Source: WRDF01 sp031552235 (GTDB taxonomy: Bacteria; Bacteroidota; Bacteroidia; Bacteroidales; Rikenellaceae). From it: DNA of 64,000 bases. Under the pieces are notes generated by a model, which was given only the letters and a program-made list of their open reading frames with translations, did no database searches and was not told the DNA's origin. The position numbers and the translations under genes were made by a program. Location: the NCBI GenBank assembly GCA_031552235.1, contig JAVBMR010000003.1:52068-116067 (forward strand), written 5' to 3'. Shown in pieces: positions 8,555-17,800 of this stretch (positions are counted from its first letter, which is position 1; every line of letters begins with the position of its first letter).

Positions 8555-8590
8555 CGTCCAGACCTAAATAAAGGTTTGGACGCTTTGTTT
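8555..8590. terminator. Hairpin terminator after the Fe-S protein
   Basis: cgtccagacct and aggtttggacg pair around taaata, flanked by A-rich and T-rich runs, so it could work in either direction. Confidence 0.7.
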
Positions 8591-8735
8591 ATTCCCAGGA
8601 CAATTAAACCTCCCGTAGCAAGCTACCGTATATTGCAAAGACCGCGACTGTCTTGTGCGGTCGCCACATTAAGTCCCTTTTTATTGCTGGCGCTCGGCAA
8701 AGCCCGCTTGCGGCGGGGAATTAACCCGTAGAGAT

Positions 8736-9025
8736 CGCTTATCCGCAATATTACCCCTGCGGTGCAGTCTGCCGCCGGCGGAGGGTGTAGTTTCGCAGTA
8801 CAGCGCTTCGGGTGTGCACTGACGTTCCCGCTTTATCGGAGTCGCCGAAGCGACCAGCCCTCCGCATGGCGGAACTTCGGGCTGCCGGCTTTCTGCGAAG
8901 GCCGAAAAACAAGCCGCTTAAAATACCCAACTAAATTCAGACCGATCCCGAATTTATCAAGCGCTGCAAGCTGCTGGGAATTAACCCGCGAAGATTAAAG
9001 GTTAGGGGTATTTTGCGTATAAGCG
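8736..9025. repeat. Intergenic element with imperfect inverted ends
   Basis: The left end cgcttatccgcaatatta (8736-8753) is matched in reverse complement by the right end ending tattttgcgtataagcg (9009-9025), about 19 of 23 positions with one gap. The flanks share gggaattaacccg (8717 and 8977 regions). Bases 8741-8839 are about 80 percent identical by eye to 21901-21999, and 8870-8951 matches 53406-53500 in reverse complement. No coding frame is convincing. It fills most of the 557-base gap 8519-9075. Confidence 0.6.
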
Positions 9026-9075
9026 TTTTTATTAACGGGGCCACACTGAGCAAAAAACATATTCCCCACACATTA

Positions 9076-9879
9076 TTATATGTACTGATCCACCCCGACG
9101 TCGCAGCGGACGGCCTGCTTCTCGTTCTGCTCCCTTTCGCGGCGGCGGTTGTTCTCGACGTTGTAGTTATACTTGTCCTCGTGCCACAGGTGGTACACTA
9201 TCCCCGCGAATTTGAGGTAGCGCTTCTTTACACCGCTGCGCTGGAGGCGGCGGGCGAAATCATGGTCCTCGCACCCCCAGCCGACATATCCCTCGTCATA
9301 ACCGTTGACCCTGACAAAGTCGTCTTTCCAGAACGACATATTGCACCCAAGGGCGGGCGAAGCATGCCTGCGGTAGCGCGGGGCGAGGTACAGCGACAGG
9401 AGCTTGAAGCGGAACGCGTTCTCGTTCTTGCCCTCGATGCCCTTCGTCCAGGGGTGTATGCGGCGGCTGGCGCCCGACCGGCAGATATCTTCCGTCAATC
9501 CCCTGTCGAGGTTTACCCGGCCTCCCTTGGCGTAATATCCCTTTTCGGCCAGCCGCATGTGGTCCTGGATAAACCTCGGGTGCAGGAACACGTCACCGTC
9601 TATCTCGATAATATAATCGCCTGTGGCCCGGGCCACGCTTTTGTTGCGCATCTGCGCGAGCCTGAACCCGTCGTCCTCGTGCCACACATGCACTATCGGC
9701 ACGGGGAAATCCTTGCGTATCGATTCTATGGCCTCGCGGGTTTCGTCCCGCGAACCGTCGTCGCCTATGACCACCTCGTCCGGCAGCACCGTCTGGCGGC
9801 GCACGCTGTCGAGGCACACCGCCAAGGCGTCGGGACGGTTGTATGTGGAAACTATCAGTGTCGTTTTAATCTTTTCCAT
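9076..9879 (-). CDS. Family 2 glycosyltransferase
   Basis: 267 residues from the ATG at 9879 (MEKIKTTLIVSTYNRPDAL); longer in-frame starts give an unlikely leader. The GT2 nucleotide-sugar fold is clear: TLIVSTYNRP at the N-terminus, VVIGDDGSRDET near 38-50, and IIEIDGDVFLH in the DxD position near 90-100. The C-terminal WGCEDHDFARRL segment resembles the galactosyltransferase-type ED motif. The enzyme should transfer a sugar from a nucleotide donor, probably for surface polysaccharide or glycan decoration. The acceptor cannot be read. It is a lone gene with no neighbouring glycan cluster. No membrane segment is seen. Confidence 0.88.
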   Translation of the reverse strand: MEKIKTTLIVSTYNRPDALAVCLDSVRRQTVLPDEVVIGDDGSRDETREAIESIRKDFPVPIVHVWHEDDGFRLAQMRNKSVARATGDYIIEIDGDVFLHPRFIQDHMRLAEKGYYAKGGRVNLDRGLTEDICRSGASRRIHPWTKGIEGKNENAFRFKLLSLYLAPRYRRHASPALGCNMSFWKDDFVRVNGYDEGYVGWGCEDHDFARRLQRSGVKKRYLKFAGIVYHLWHEDKYNYNVENNRRREREQNEKQAVRCDVGVDQYI

Positions 9880-10302
9880 GGCAGGTGGTTTTATGCAGGC
9901 CGGGCATGGGCCGCGCCCCAAAAATAAGCAAATATTTCCACATACCGCAGGCTTGCGGCACGTAATAAAGGAGAAGATCATATACCCGTTCACACAGGTT
10001 AAAATAAGCACGCCGCTGTGCAAGTGCGCAACTAAGTTGTCCCACGCCGCCGTTTCAATTCGACGGGCGGCCGGATTTCGCACAGCCTTCCGAAGTCATA
10101 CAAAATTAGTGTAAAATTGCATGTAGCTGCCTTTGTTTGTCAGGATTATCCATTTAGTATTGTTGCAGCATAAAATTATTAAGCGGCCCGCCCTTTCAGT
10201 ACGGGCCGCCGGATCGCAGAACGATCCGGAAGAATGCCACAACATGGAAAAGTATAATTCCGTTTTTATTCCCAATTCTTAAATTTATTTAGAAAATAGT
10301 TG
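9880..10302. other. Gap upstream of pfp with two adjacent hairpins
   Basis: There is no convincing gene. Two hairpins stand side by side: GCGGCCCG/CGGGCCGC (10183-10209) and CCGGATCG/CGATCCGG (10209-10229). They lie upstream of the pfp promoter and may be a transcriptional boundary. Confidence 0.5.
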
Positions 10303-10310
10303 TAATTTTG
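10303..10310 (+). promoter_or_regulatory. -7 box for pfp
   Basis: TAATTTTG followed by C matches the Bacteroidota -7 element, 50 bases before the ATG at 10360. Confidence 0.5.
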
Positions 10311-10359
10311 CGATTGTTCGTTTTGAAACAAACTCATAATCAATAAATACACTCAAACT

Positions 10360-11592
10360 ATGAAAGACGCAATCGCAATCCTCACCGGCGGAGGCCCCGC
10401 ACCGGGTATGAACACTGTCGTTGGCAGTGTGGCAAAAACTTTCCTCAACAAAGGTTACCGTGTCGTAGGCCTGCACGCAGGTTACTCGGGCCTCTTCTGC
10501 AAAGAAGCCCGCACGATAGACATCGACTTCCTCCTGGCCGACGATATCTTCAACCGCGGCGGTTCGTACCTCCAGATGAGCCGTTTCAAACCGACAGACA
10601 AGGATTTCGAAGAGAACTTCAACCTCGACTTCTTTACAAAGAACAATATCAAGCTCCTCGTAACCGTGGGCGGCGACGACACTGCATCGACAGCCAACCG
10701 CATTGCCAAGTTCCTCGAAGCCAAGAAATACCCGATCGCCAATATCCACGTTCCGAAGACCATTGACAACGACCTTCCGCTTCCGGGCGGCCACCCCACT
10801 TTCGGGTACCAGTCGGCACTCGACAAGGGCGCTACCATTGCGCGTACGGTATACGTTGACGCGCGTACGAGCGGCACCTGGTTCGTACTCGCGGCCATGG
10901 GCCGTAGCGCGGGACACCTCGCGTTCGGTATCGGCGAAGCCTGCCACTACCCGATGATCGTTATCCCCGAAATGTTCAACAAAACCGAGATCACGGTGGA
11001 AAAGATCGTGAACCTGGTGGTTTCGGCCATTATCAAACGCAAGATCATGGGCATGGACTACGGTGCGGCGATGATCTCGGAAGGTGTGTTCCACGAACTC
11101 AGCGACGCTGAGATAGCAAAATCCGGCATCAACTTCTCGTATGACGACCACGGACACCCCGAACTCGGCAAGGTTTCGAAAGCGCATATCTTCAACGAAA
11201 TGCTCGAAAACAAACTCAAAGAGCTCGGGATCAAGGTTAAGTCGCGCCCGGTAGAGATCGGCTACGAAGTTCGTTGCAACACTCCCGTAGCATCGGACCT
11301 CGTGTATTGCACGGAACTGGGCATGGGTGTTTACCAGCTGTTCAGCGAAGGCAATACCGGCTGTATGGTGTTCGTGGATTATTCGGGAAAGGTCGTGAAC
11401 CTCTGCCTTGCAGATATTCAGGACCCGAAGACCGGCAAGATTCCGCCGCGCCTCGTCAATATCAACACCGACTGCTTCAAGGCCGTAGTGAACAACATCC
11501 TGTGCTACATCACGCCTGCTGACTACGAAGCTGCCAAGAAATATGTGAAAGACCCGGAAACATATGATTTCCATAAGATACTCAACTGGTAA
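10360..11592 (+). CDS. pfp: 6-phosphofructokinase, PPi-dependent type by active-site residues
   Basis: 410 residues, MKDAIAILTGGGPAPGMNTV... The PFK active-site segments are VGGDDTAST (Gly104-Gly105-Asp106-Asp107) and PKTIDNDLPLPGGHPTFGYQ (Lys133 in PKTIDND). ATP-dependent PFKs normally have Gly at the positions of Asp107 and Lys133. Asp and Lys there are the accepted signature of pyrophosphate-dependent enzymes. The enzyme phosphorylates fructose-6-phosphate, reversibly if PPi is the donor, in cytosolic glycolysis/gluconeogenesis. Length is longer than the 320-residue bacterial ATP-PFK. It stands alone, with promoter and terminator close by. Confidence 0.88.
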   Translation: MKDAIAILTGGGPAPGMNTVVGSVAKTFLNKGYRVVGLHAGYSGLFCKEARTIDIDFLLADDIFNRGGSYLQMSRFKPTDKDFEENFNLDFFTKNNIKLLVTVGGDDTASTANRIAKFLEAKKYPIANIHVPKTIDNDLPLPGGHPTFGYQSALDKGATIARTVYVDARTSGTWFVLAAMGRSAGHLAFGIGEACHYPMIVIPEMFNKTEITVEKIVNLVVSAIIKRKIMGMDYGAAMISEGVFHELSDAEIAKSGINFSYDDHGHPELGKVSKAHIFNEMLENKLKELGIKVKSRPVEIGYEVRCNTPVASDLVYCTELGMGVYQLFSEGNTGCMVFVDYSGKVVNLCLADIQDPKTGKIPPRLVNINTDCFKAVVNNILCYITPADYEAAKKYVKDPETYDFHKILNW

Positions 11593-11613
11593 CAACCGGT
11601 TCGTGAACGAGAG

Positions 11614-11644
11614 AAGGCCGCCCTTGCAATGGCGGCCTTTTTTT
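11614..11644 (+). terminator. Terminator after pfp
   Basis: AAGGCCGCC and GGCGGCCTT arms followed by a T-run to 11644, 22 bases after the stop. Confidence 0.85.
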
Positions 11645-11786
11645 ATATGCTTATCCACAATAATATTTCTATGTGGCGCACTATCCATGCAGGCCGCTCT
11701 CCACGCGCGGCCTGCGGTATTTTGTTGCGCACTTGTGCGGCAACATGCTTATTTTAACAACAGTGTAAGCAGGTATAAGTTACCTA

Positions 11787-11830
11787 AACGACAAAACCGG
11801 ATTGAGCTAACTCGGTCCGGTTTTGTCGTT
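11787..11830. terminator. 14-bp perfect hairpin, terminator of the small minus-strand gene
   Basis: aacgacaaaaccgg and ccggttttgtcgtt form a perfect stem. It lies 16 bases beyond the stop of the small gene at 11847-12041. Confidence 0.7.
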
Positions 11831-11846
11831 GAAATGTAAACCTTAC

Positions 11847-12041
11847 CTATCCTCTGCTGTTCATGCTTTCCGCGTCGGGGTTTATCATCACCACCGACTC
11901 TTCCACCGATTCCTCGCTGACCTCACCGACGGTATCTTTTTTTATCTTGCCGAAATCATTGGGCGTCACCATGGTTTCGGTTTTCACATCCTTAGGTTCG
12001 GCGCCCTTGACCGAACACGCGCATTTTCTTATCTTTTTCAT
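11847..12041 (-). CDS. Putative small protein, unknown
   Basis: 64 residues, MKKIRKCACSVKGAEPKDVK..., a basic start with two Cys then an acidic Ser/Glu/Val-rich end (VGEVSEESVEESVVMINPDA). There is no signal peptide or membrane helix. It begins with ATG and is followed closely by a strong hairpin terminator, which supports a real transcription unit, but I recognise no family. Confidence 0.4.
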   Translation of the reverse strand: MKKIRKCACSVKGAEPKDVKTETMVTPNDFGKIKKDTVGEVSEESVEESVVMINPDAESMNSRG

Positions 12042-12116
12042 ATTCGAGGTATTTTACTGGTAAATAATAAACCTACACAGCAAATACGGTACCAATCCTT
12101 GCCGCTCTATTAACAT

Positions 12117-12225
12117 CCATGTTTAGCCCGCAGCCGGCGGAGGATAAATCGAGCGCAAAGCGAGATATCAGCCCTCCGCTCCGGGCGGTTGCGGGCCGAC
12201 GGCTTTCTGCGAAAGCCGGGATTAT
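12117..12225. repeat. Intergenic palindromic repeat
   Basis: Contains gcccgcagccggcggaggat and ends in the hairpin ggctttctgc/gaaagcc (12201-12217). This end recurs at 8887, 25378, 53455 (reverse), 57253 and 59421 (reverse). Confidence 0.5.
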
Positions 12226-12229
12226 TTCA

Positions 12230-13408
12230 TTATATATTGAAGGCGAGGTTCAGAAGCCCTGCGACTGCGAATTCGAGCGCCTTTTCGTCCGGGTCGAACC
12301 GCGCGGTATGCAGGTTCCCGGCGCTTTTGCCCTCCGCCTGCCGGGCGACCCCGAACCGGTAGAACAGCGACGGGTAAAGCTCGGTATAGAACCCGAAGTC
12401 CTCGGCTGTCGGGCGGATGGCGAGTTCGACTATGGCCTGCTCCCCGAAAACGCTTTTCATAAGGCTCCTGGCTTCAGATGTGAGTTTTTTGTCGTTGACC
12501 ACACTCGGGAAGCCTGTACTTATATCCACTTTGGCACTGACGCCGTAAGCGGCGGCGGTCGATTCGGCAATCTGCCGTATGCGCTCTTTAGCCGCCACGC
12601 GCCAGCTCTCATCGAACGTGCGCAGCGTCCCGGCCATGAAAACGCTGTCGGGGATGACGTTTGTCGAACCCTCGGCCGCCACCCGCCCGAAAGAGAGGAC
12701 TGTCGGCAGGTCGGGGCTGGTGTTGCGGCTCACGATCTGCTGGAGCGAGGTTATGATGGCGGCGGCAGCCACTACCGGGTCTTTGAGCCTGTGCGGCATG
12801 GCGGCGTGGCCGCCCTCGCCCTCGACCGTGATGCGCACCTCGTCGCTCGACGCCATGTATTTGCCCTCGCGCATTCCGAAAACGCCGGTCGGCAGATCGG
12901 GATCGACATGCTGCCCGATCACGGCCCTTACATCGTATCCATCGAACGGTTTCCCTTTCAGCACGAGCGACGCCCCGCCCGGGTTTATCTCCTCGCCCGG
13001 TTGGAAAAGCCCGAACAGCGTCCCGTTTATTTGGTCACGGAATTTATTGATAACCGACAATGCGGCAAGCATGGCGGCTGTGTGCATGTCGTGTCCGCAG
13101 GCGTGCATCACGCCGTCGTTGCACGACGCGAAATCATGCCCCGTGGCTTCCTGCACCGGAAGCGCGTCCATATCCGCCCGAAGCACGAGCGCGTTTTTCA
13201 GGTCGCCGCGCCCCTCTATTTTTGCCAGCACTCCCGTCCCGGCGATCTTCCTGAAGCTTATCCCCCCGGCCTCCAGCACACTGGCCACATAAGCACAGGT
13301 TTTCTCCTCCTTGAATGATAGTTCAGGATTCCGGTGTATGTGCCTTCTGTACTCCACCGCTTTCGCGGCGGCTTCGGCGGCCTCTGCCAGTATCGTTCGA
13401 TTATCCAT
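12230..13408 (-). CDS. M20 family metallo-amidohydrolase (N-acyl-amino acid hydrolase type)
   Basis: 392 residues. The di-metal motifs of M20D hydrolases are present: HACGHDMHTAAMLAAL (near 106-121), GEEINPGGASLVLKGKPFDG (near 147-167), and a late NLHTARFDPDEKAL that supplies the last His. A dimerisation/lid domain covers about 185-300 (GGHAAMPHRLKDPVVAAAAI). The family hydrolyses N-acyl or N-acetyl amino acids, hippurate or indole conjugates. The exact substrate is not visible. No signal peptide, so probably cytosolic. It is monocistronic between two repeat-rich gaps. Confidence 0.9.
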   Translation of the reverse strand: MDNRTILAEAAEAAAKAVEYRRHIHRNPELSFKEEKTCAYVASVLEAGGISFRKIAGTGVLAKIEGRGDLKNALVLRADMDALPVQEATGHDFASCNDGVMHACGHDMHTAAMLAALSVINKFRDQINGTLFGLFQPGEEINPGGASLVLKGKPFDGYDVRAVIGQHVDPDLPTGVFGMREGKYMASSDEVRITVEGEGGHAAMPHRLKDPVVAAAAIITSLQQIVSRNTSPDLPTVLSFGRVAAEGSTNVIPDSVFMAGTLRTFDESWRVAAKERIRQIAESTAAAYGVSAKVDISTGFPSVVNDKKLTSEARSLMKSVFGEQAIVELAIRPTAEDFGFYTELYPSLFYRFGVARQAEGKSAGNLHTARFDPDEKALEFAVAGLLNLAFNI

Positions 13409-13627
13409 CGCCTCGTTAATTAAAAAATTGTAATGTTTTCTGGTAGCTCTGCGATCCGGCGGGCCGCAATCCGCCAGCGGCGAGCGAAGCGAGCCGCACT
13501 TCCTTATCCGGCAGGCGGTTGAGCAAAGCGAAACCGGCAGTCCGCCGTCGCCCCACGCGGCGGGCTGCTACGCATCCCTGCCGCCGACAGCGAACTGTAA
13601 TATAACAGGGATATTAGTACGGTATTA
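13409..13627. repeat. Repeat-rich gap between metF and the amidohydrolase
   Basis: Bases about 13455-13600 hold GC-rich palindromic wording (ccgccagcggcgagcgaagc, cagtccgccgtcgccccac) shared in style with 26900-26990 and 31700-31850. No gene is seen. Confidence 0.45.
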
Positions 13628-14590
13628 TTAAAACACCTCTTTCGCTATCTTCTGCATGTTGTCGGTCTTGCCCATCGTGTAGAAGTGGAGTACCGGAACA
13701 CCGGCTTTCTTCAGCTCCTTCGCCTGGGCTATCGCCCACTCCACTCCGGCCTCGCGCACCTGTTTGTTGTCGCGGCATTTTTCCACCTCGTTCACGAGTT
13801 CCTGCGGGAGGTCTACGTGGAATACCTGGGGCAGCATCGAGAGCTGCGACTTGGTCGAGAACGGTTTAATGCCGGGGATGATCGGGACGTTTATCCCCGC
13901 TTCGCGGCAATCGCGCATGAACCGGAGTATCTTGCTGTTGTCGAAACTCATCTGGGTAACGATATAACTCGCCCCGGCATCGACCTTTGCCTTGAGGTGT
14001 TTCAGTCCGGTTTCGCGGTTAGCGGCCTCCGAATGCTTCTCGGGGTAGCCGGCCACGCCTATGCAGAACTTGGAGTGCGCGCACTCGTCGACCTCATGGT
14101 CAACGAAAACGCCTTTGTTCATATCCGCGATCTGCCTCACCAGCTCCGTGGCGTTGCAGTGGCCGTCGGGATGGGGCGTGAACACATGCTCGCCGCGCAG
14201 GTTATCGCCGCGGAGCGCCAGCACGTTGTTTATCCCGAGGAAATCCATGTCTATCAGGGCGTCCTCGATGTCGTATTTCGACATGCCGCCGCAGATAAGG
14301 TGCGGCACTACTTCAACGCCGTAGCGTTTCATAATGGCCGCCGAAATACCCACCGTCCCGGGGCGGCGGCGCACCACGCGCTTTTCGAGAAGACCTCCGC
14401 CTCGCTCGACATACTTCACCTCTTCGCGGTGGTAGGTCACGTTGATATAGGCCGGATCGAACTCCATGAGCGGATCGATGGCCTCGAACACACCGTTCAC
14501 GCCTGCTCCTTTCAGGGGCGGCAGCAACTCGAACGCGAACCGCGTCTTCCTGTCCTCAATGGCTTTATTTATGATATCTATGACCTGCAT
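13628..14590 (-). CDS. metF: Methylenetetrahydrofolate reductase
   Basis: 320 residues from the ATG at 14590 (MQVIDIINKAIEDRKTRFAF). A TTG eight codons earlier is possible but the ATG fits the family start. TIM-barrel flavoprotein features include FAFELLPPLKGAG with the conserved Glu, LALRGDN (about 130), VGVAGYPEKHSEA (about 180) and IPGIKPFS (about 245). It reduces 5,10-methylene-THF to 5-methyl-THF, the methyl donor used by MetH, whose gene lies upstream on the same strand. The two are separated by 235 bases with a hairpin. Confidence 0.95.
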   Translation of the reverse strand: MQVIDIINKAIEDRKTRFAFELLPPLKGAGVNGVFEAIDPLMEFDPAYINVTYHREEVKYVERGGGLLEKRVVRRRPGTVGISAAIMKRYGVEVVPHLICGGMSKYDIEDALIDMDFLGINNVLALRGDNLRGEHVFTPHPDGHCNATELVRQIADMNKGVFVDHEVDECAHSKFCIGVAGYPEKHSEAANRETGLKHLKAKVDAGASYIVTQMSFDNSKILRFMRDCREAGINVPIIPGIKPFSTKSQLSMLPQVFHVDLPQELVNEVEKCRDNKQVREAGVEWAIAQAKELKKAGVPVLHFYTMGKTDNMQKIAKEVF

Positions 14591-14627
14591 ATTGTGGTGT
14601 TTTTTAACATTCAAATTAGATACTCTT

Positions 14628-14658
14628 GTTACTTTTTACCATTGCCGTAAAAAGTAAC
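14628..14658. repeat. 12-bp perfect inverted repeat before metF
   Basis: GTTACTTTTTAC and GTAAAAAGTAAC face each other across cattgcc. They lie 38 bases upstream of the metF ATG, and could be an operator or leader hairpin. Confidence 0.5.
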
Positions 14659-14825
14659 CAAAAAGGTCTAGAAAATAAATCTCACATCTAACTCCTCCTT
14701 TTAGGCGCTCCGCGCCTAACGATCGTCGGACAATATATGTCTCGACTTATTTTCGTCTCAGTCGGCTCCGGCTGTCGCGGGCAAAGCGCACAAACTGACA
14801 AGTGTTATTATTTGCTTACGATTTT

Positions 14826-17800
14826 TCACCTCAAATTCCTGGGTATCAACGCCGCCACCTGCTCTGCGTCCATTCCCCGGCGGGCGGCGTAGTCGTTGAG
14901 CTGGGCGTCGTCTATGCGCCCGACGTCGAAATAACAAGCCTCCGCGCCCGGGAATATCAAACCGCACAGCGACTCTCCGGGGTTTATCATATAGTTGTCC
15001 GTAAGCCTCATCCCGGTCGCCGCCTGCGCACCCAGCAGGTCGAAGACCTCGCGCTTGAGCGAATGGTCGGGGCACGCCGGATAGCCGAACACGGCACGTA
15101 TGCCCTGATACTTGCCGTCGAGGATATCCCGCACAGGCATGCCGCTTTTCTCGTAGCCCCACAGCACCTCGCGCACGAACATATGTATGGATTCGGCGAA
15201 CGCCTCGGCAAGGCGGTCGGCAAGCAGCTTGGCCATTATGGCCTTGTAGTCGTCGCCTGCGGCACGGTGCGAGGCGGCGAGTTTATCAAGCCCCACCCCT
15301 GACGTTACGGCAAAAGCACACACATAATCCTGAACGCCCGAAGCGGCAGGCATAACGAAGTCGGCAAGCGACAGGTTGCACCCTTTCCCGACCTCCTGGT
15401 TACGGAGCTGTGCCAGCCGCACAGGCTTGCCGTCCTGCCCGGAAACGACTATATCGTCGCCATCCGAAACCGCCGGGTATATCCCAACCACGCCGTTCAG
15501 TTGTATCAGTTTATCATGCTCCATCTCCGCGAGCATCTGCCGCGCGTCTGCCAGCAGTTTGCGGGCCTCCTCACCTTTTTCCGGCGAATCGAGCAGTTCG
15601 GGATACTTCCCTTTCAGCCCCCAGGCCGGGAAGAAAAAGCTCCAGTCTATGTATTTCGCGGCTTCGGCCATCGGATAATCCACAAACGCCACATGCCCCG
15701 TTTGGTTCGGCATTATCACCTGCGAGGCGTCCTTGACGAACCTGTTGCGGCGGGCGGCTTCAAGCGTAACATACGCCTGCCCGGCGGCATGCTCCTCGAA
15801 CTGACGGCGCAGGCGCTCCTGCTTCTCGCGGTGTTCCCGTGCGTAGACGTCGCGCTTCGCCCCGAACAGCTTGTTGAGTATCGTTATGTTTTCCGAAGCG
15901 TCGCGGCTGTGGATGACAAGGCCCGAGTACGCCGGGGCTATCTTCACAGCCGTATGCAGGGCCGAAGTGGTCGCACCGCCTATTATGACCGGCACGGTCA
16001 TGCCGCGCCTCTCGAACTCCTCGACCACCTTCGCCATCTCGACGAGCGAGGGCGAGATAAGTCCGCTCAACCCCACGGCATCGGCACCCCACTTCTGGGC
16101 GGCATCGGCAATGTCCTGCGTCTCGACCATCACCCCGAGGTCCTTGACCCGGTAGCCGTTGCACGACATCACGACCGAAACTATATTCTTGCCTATATCA
16201 TGCACGTCGCCCTTGACCGTGGCGACAAGCACCTTGCCGGCCTGCCCGACGACGCTATCCGCACCCTGTTCGATGAACGGAGTCAGCACATCAACCGCCT
16301 TTTTCATCACCCTCGCGCTCTTGACCACCTGGGGCAGGAACATTTTGCCCTCGCCGAAGAGTTTCCCGATATTGTCCATCACAGGCATCAGCATATTGTC
16401 GATCACCCCGAGCGGCGTCCCCTCGCGGCGGTAAGCTTCCATTACGTCCTCTTCGACATGGTCGGCCACGCCCTTGGTCATGGCGTAGGCGAGCTTTTCT
16501 TCGAGCGAGCCTTCGCGCCATTTGTCGGCACTGCCCTTGGCGGCAGCGGCACCGCCGCCCTCTTTTTTCACCCTCTCGGCATACTCGGCGAGCCTGTCGC
16601 CGGCATCCGGGCGGCGGTTGAGCACCACATCCTCGGCCAACTCCAGTAATTCGGGTTCTATATCGGAATATACCTGAAGCATCGAAGGGTTGACGATCCC
16701 CATGTCCAGTCCCGCCGCGATGGCGTGGTAAAGAAACACGGAGTGCATCGCCTCGCGCACCTTGTTGTTGCCCCGGAACGAGAAAGAAAGGTTACTGATC
16801 CCTCCGCTTACTTTGGCGTAGGGCAGGTTTTGCTTGATCCACCTCGTGGCCTCGATGAACCCGACGCCGTAACCGTCATGCTCCTCGATGCCCGTGGCGA
16901 CCGCCAGCACGTTGGGGTCGAATATGATGTCCTCGGCCGGGAAGCCGTTATCCGTCAGTATTTTGTAGGCGCGGCCGGCCACTTCGACCTTGCGTTCGTA
17001 TGTGTCTGCCTGCCCCTTTTCGTCGAAGAGCATCACGACGGCGGCCGCGCCGTATTCACGCACCAGATTCGCCTTGCGGACAAACTCTGCCTCGCCCTCC
17101 TTGAGCGATATGGAGTTGACGATGCTCTTTCCCTGCACGCATTTCAGCCCCGCTTCAAGCACCTCCCACGAGGAGGAGTCAATCATGAACGGCACGCGCG
17201 CTATTTCCGGCTCAGCCATGGCGAGGTTCAGGAAACGCTTCATCGCCTCGGGGCCGTCTATCAGTCCGTCGTCCATGCAGACGTCGACCACCTGCGCCCC
17301 GGCCTCGACCTGCTCGCGGGCGATAGACAGCGCCTCGTCCCATTGCCCGTCGCGTACAAGCCTCGCGAACTTGGCCGACCCGGCCACATTGGTCCGCTCG
17401 CCGATATTCACAAAATTGGCATCGGGCGTGACCGCCAGGGGTTCCAGTCCGCTCAGGACGGTTTCGTGCCGTTGCGCGGGCTTCGGGCGCGGTTTGTAAC
17501 CGCGCGCCACACGGGCTATGGCACCGATATGCGCCGGGGTCGTGCCGCAGCAACCCCCTATTATATTTATAACGCCTTTCTTGAGAAATTCTTCCACGTC
17601 GGCCGCCATCATCTCCGGGGTTTCGTCGTAACCGCCCATCAGGTTCGGCAGTCCGGCGTTGGGGTGCGCCGAGACGGGAAACTCCGACACCGCCGCCAGC
17701 CTTTCGAGATACGGGCGCATCTGTTTCGCACCATAGGCGCAGTTCAGCCCCACCGAAAGCGGACGAGCATGCTTCATAGAGGCGTAGAACGCCTCGATCG

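Noticed and set aside
9880..10083. Longer N-terminus of the glycosyltransferase
   Set aside because: The added 68 residues are unlike GT2 starts; the ATG at 9879 puts the TLIVSTYNRP strand at the N-terminus as expected.
10285..11688. A 467-residue minus-strand frame opposite the phosphofructokinase
   Set aside because: The plus-strand frame has the PFK active-site motifs and its own promoter and terminator.
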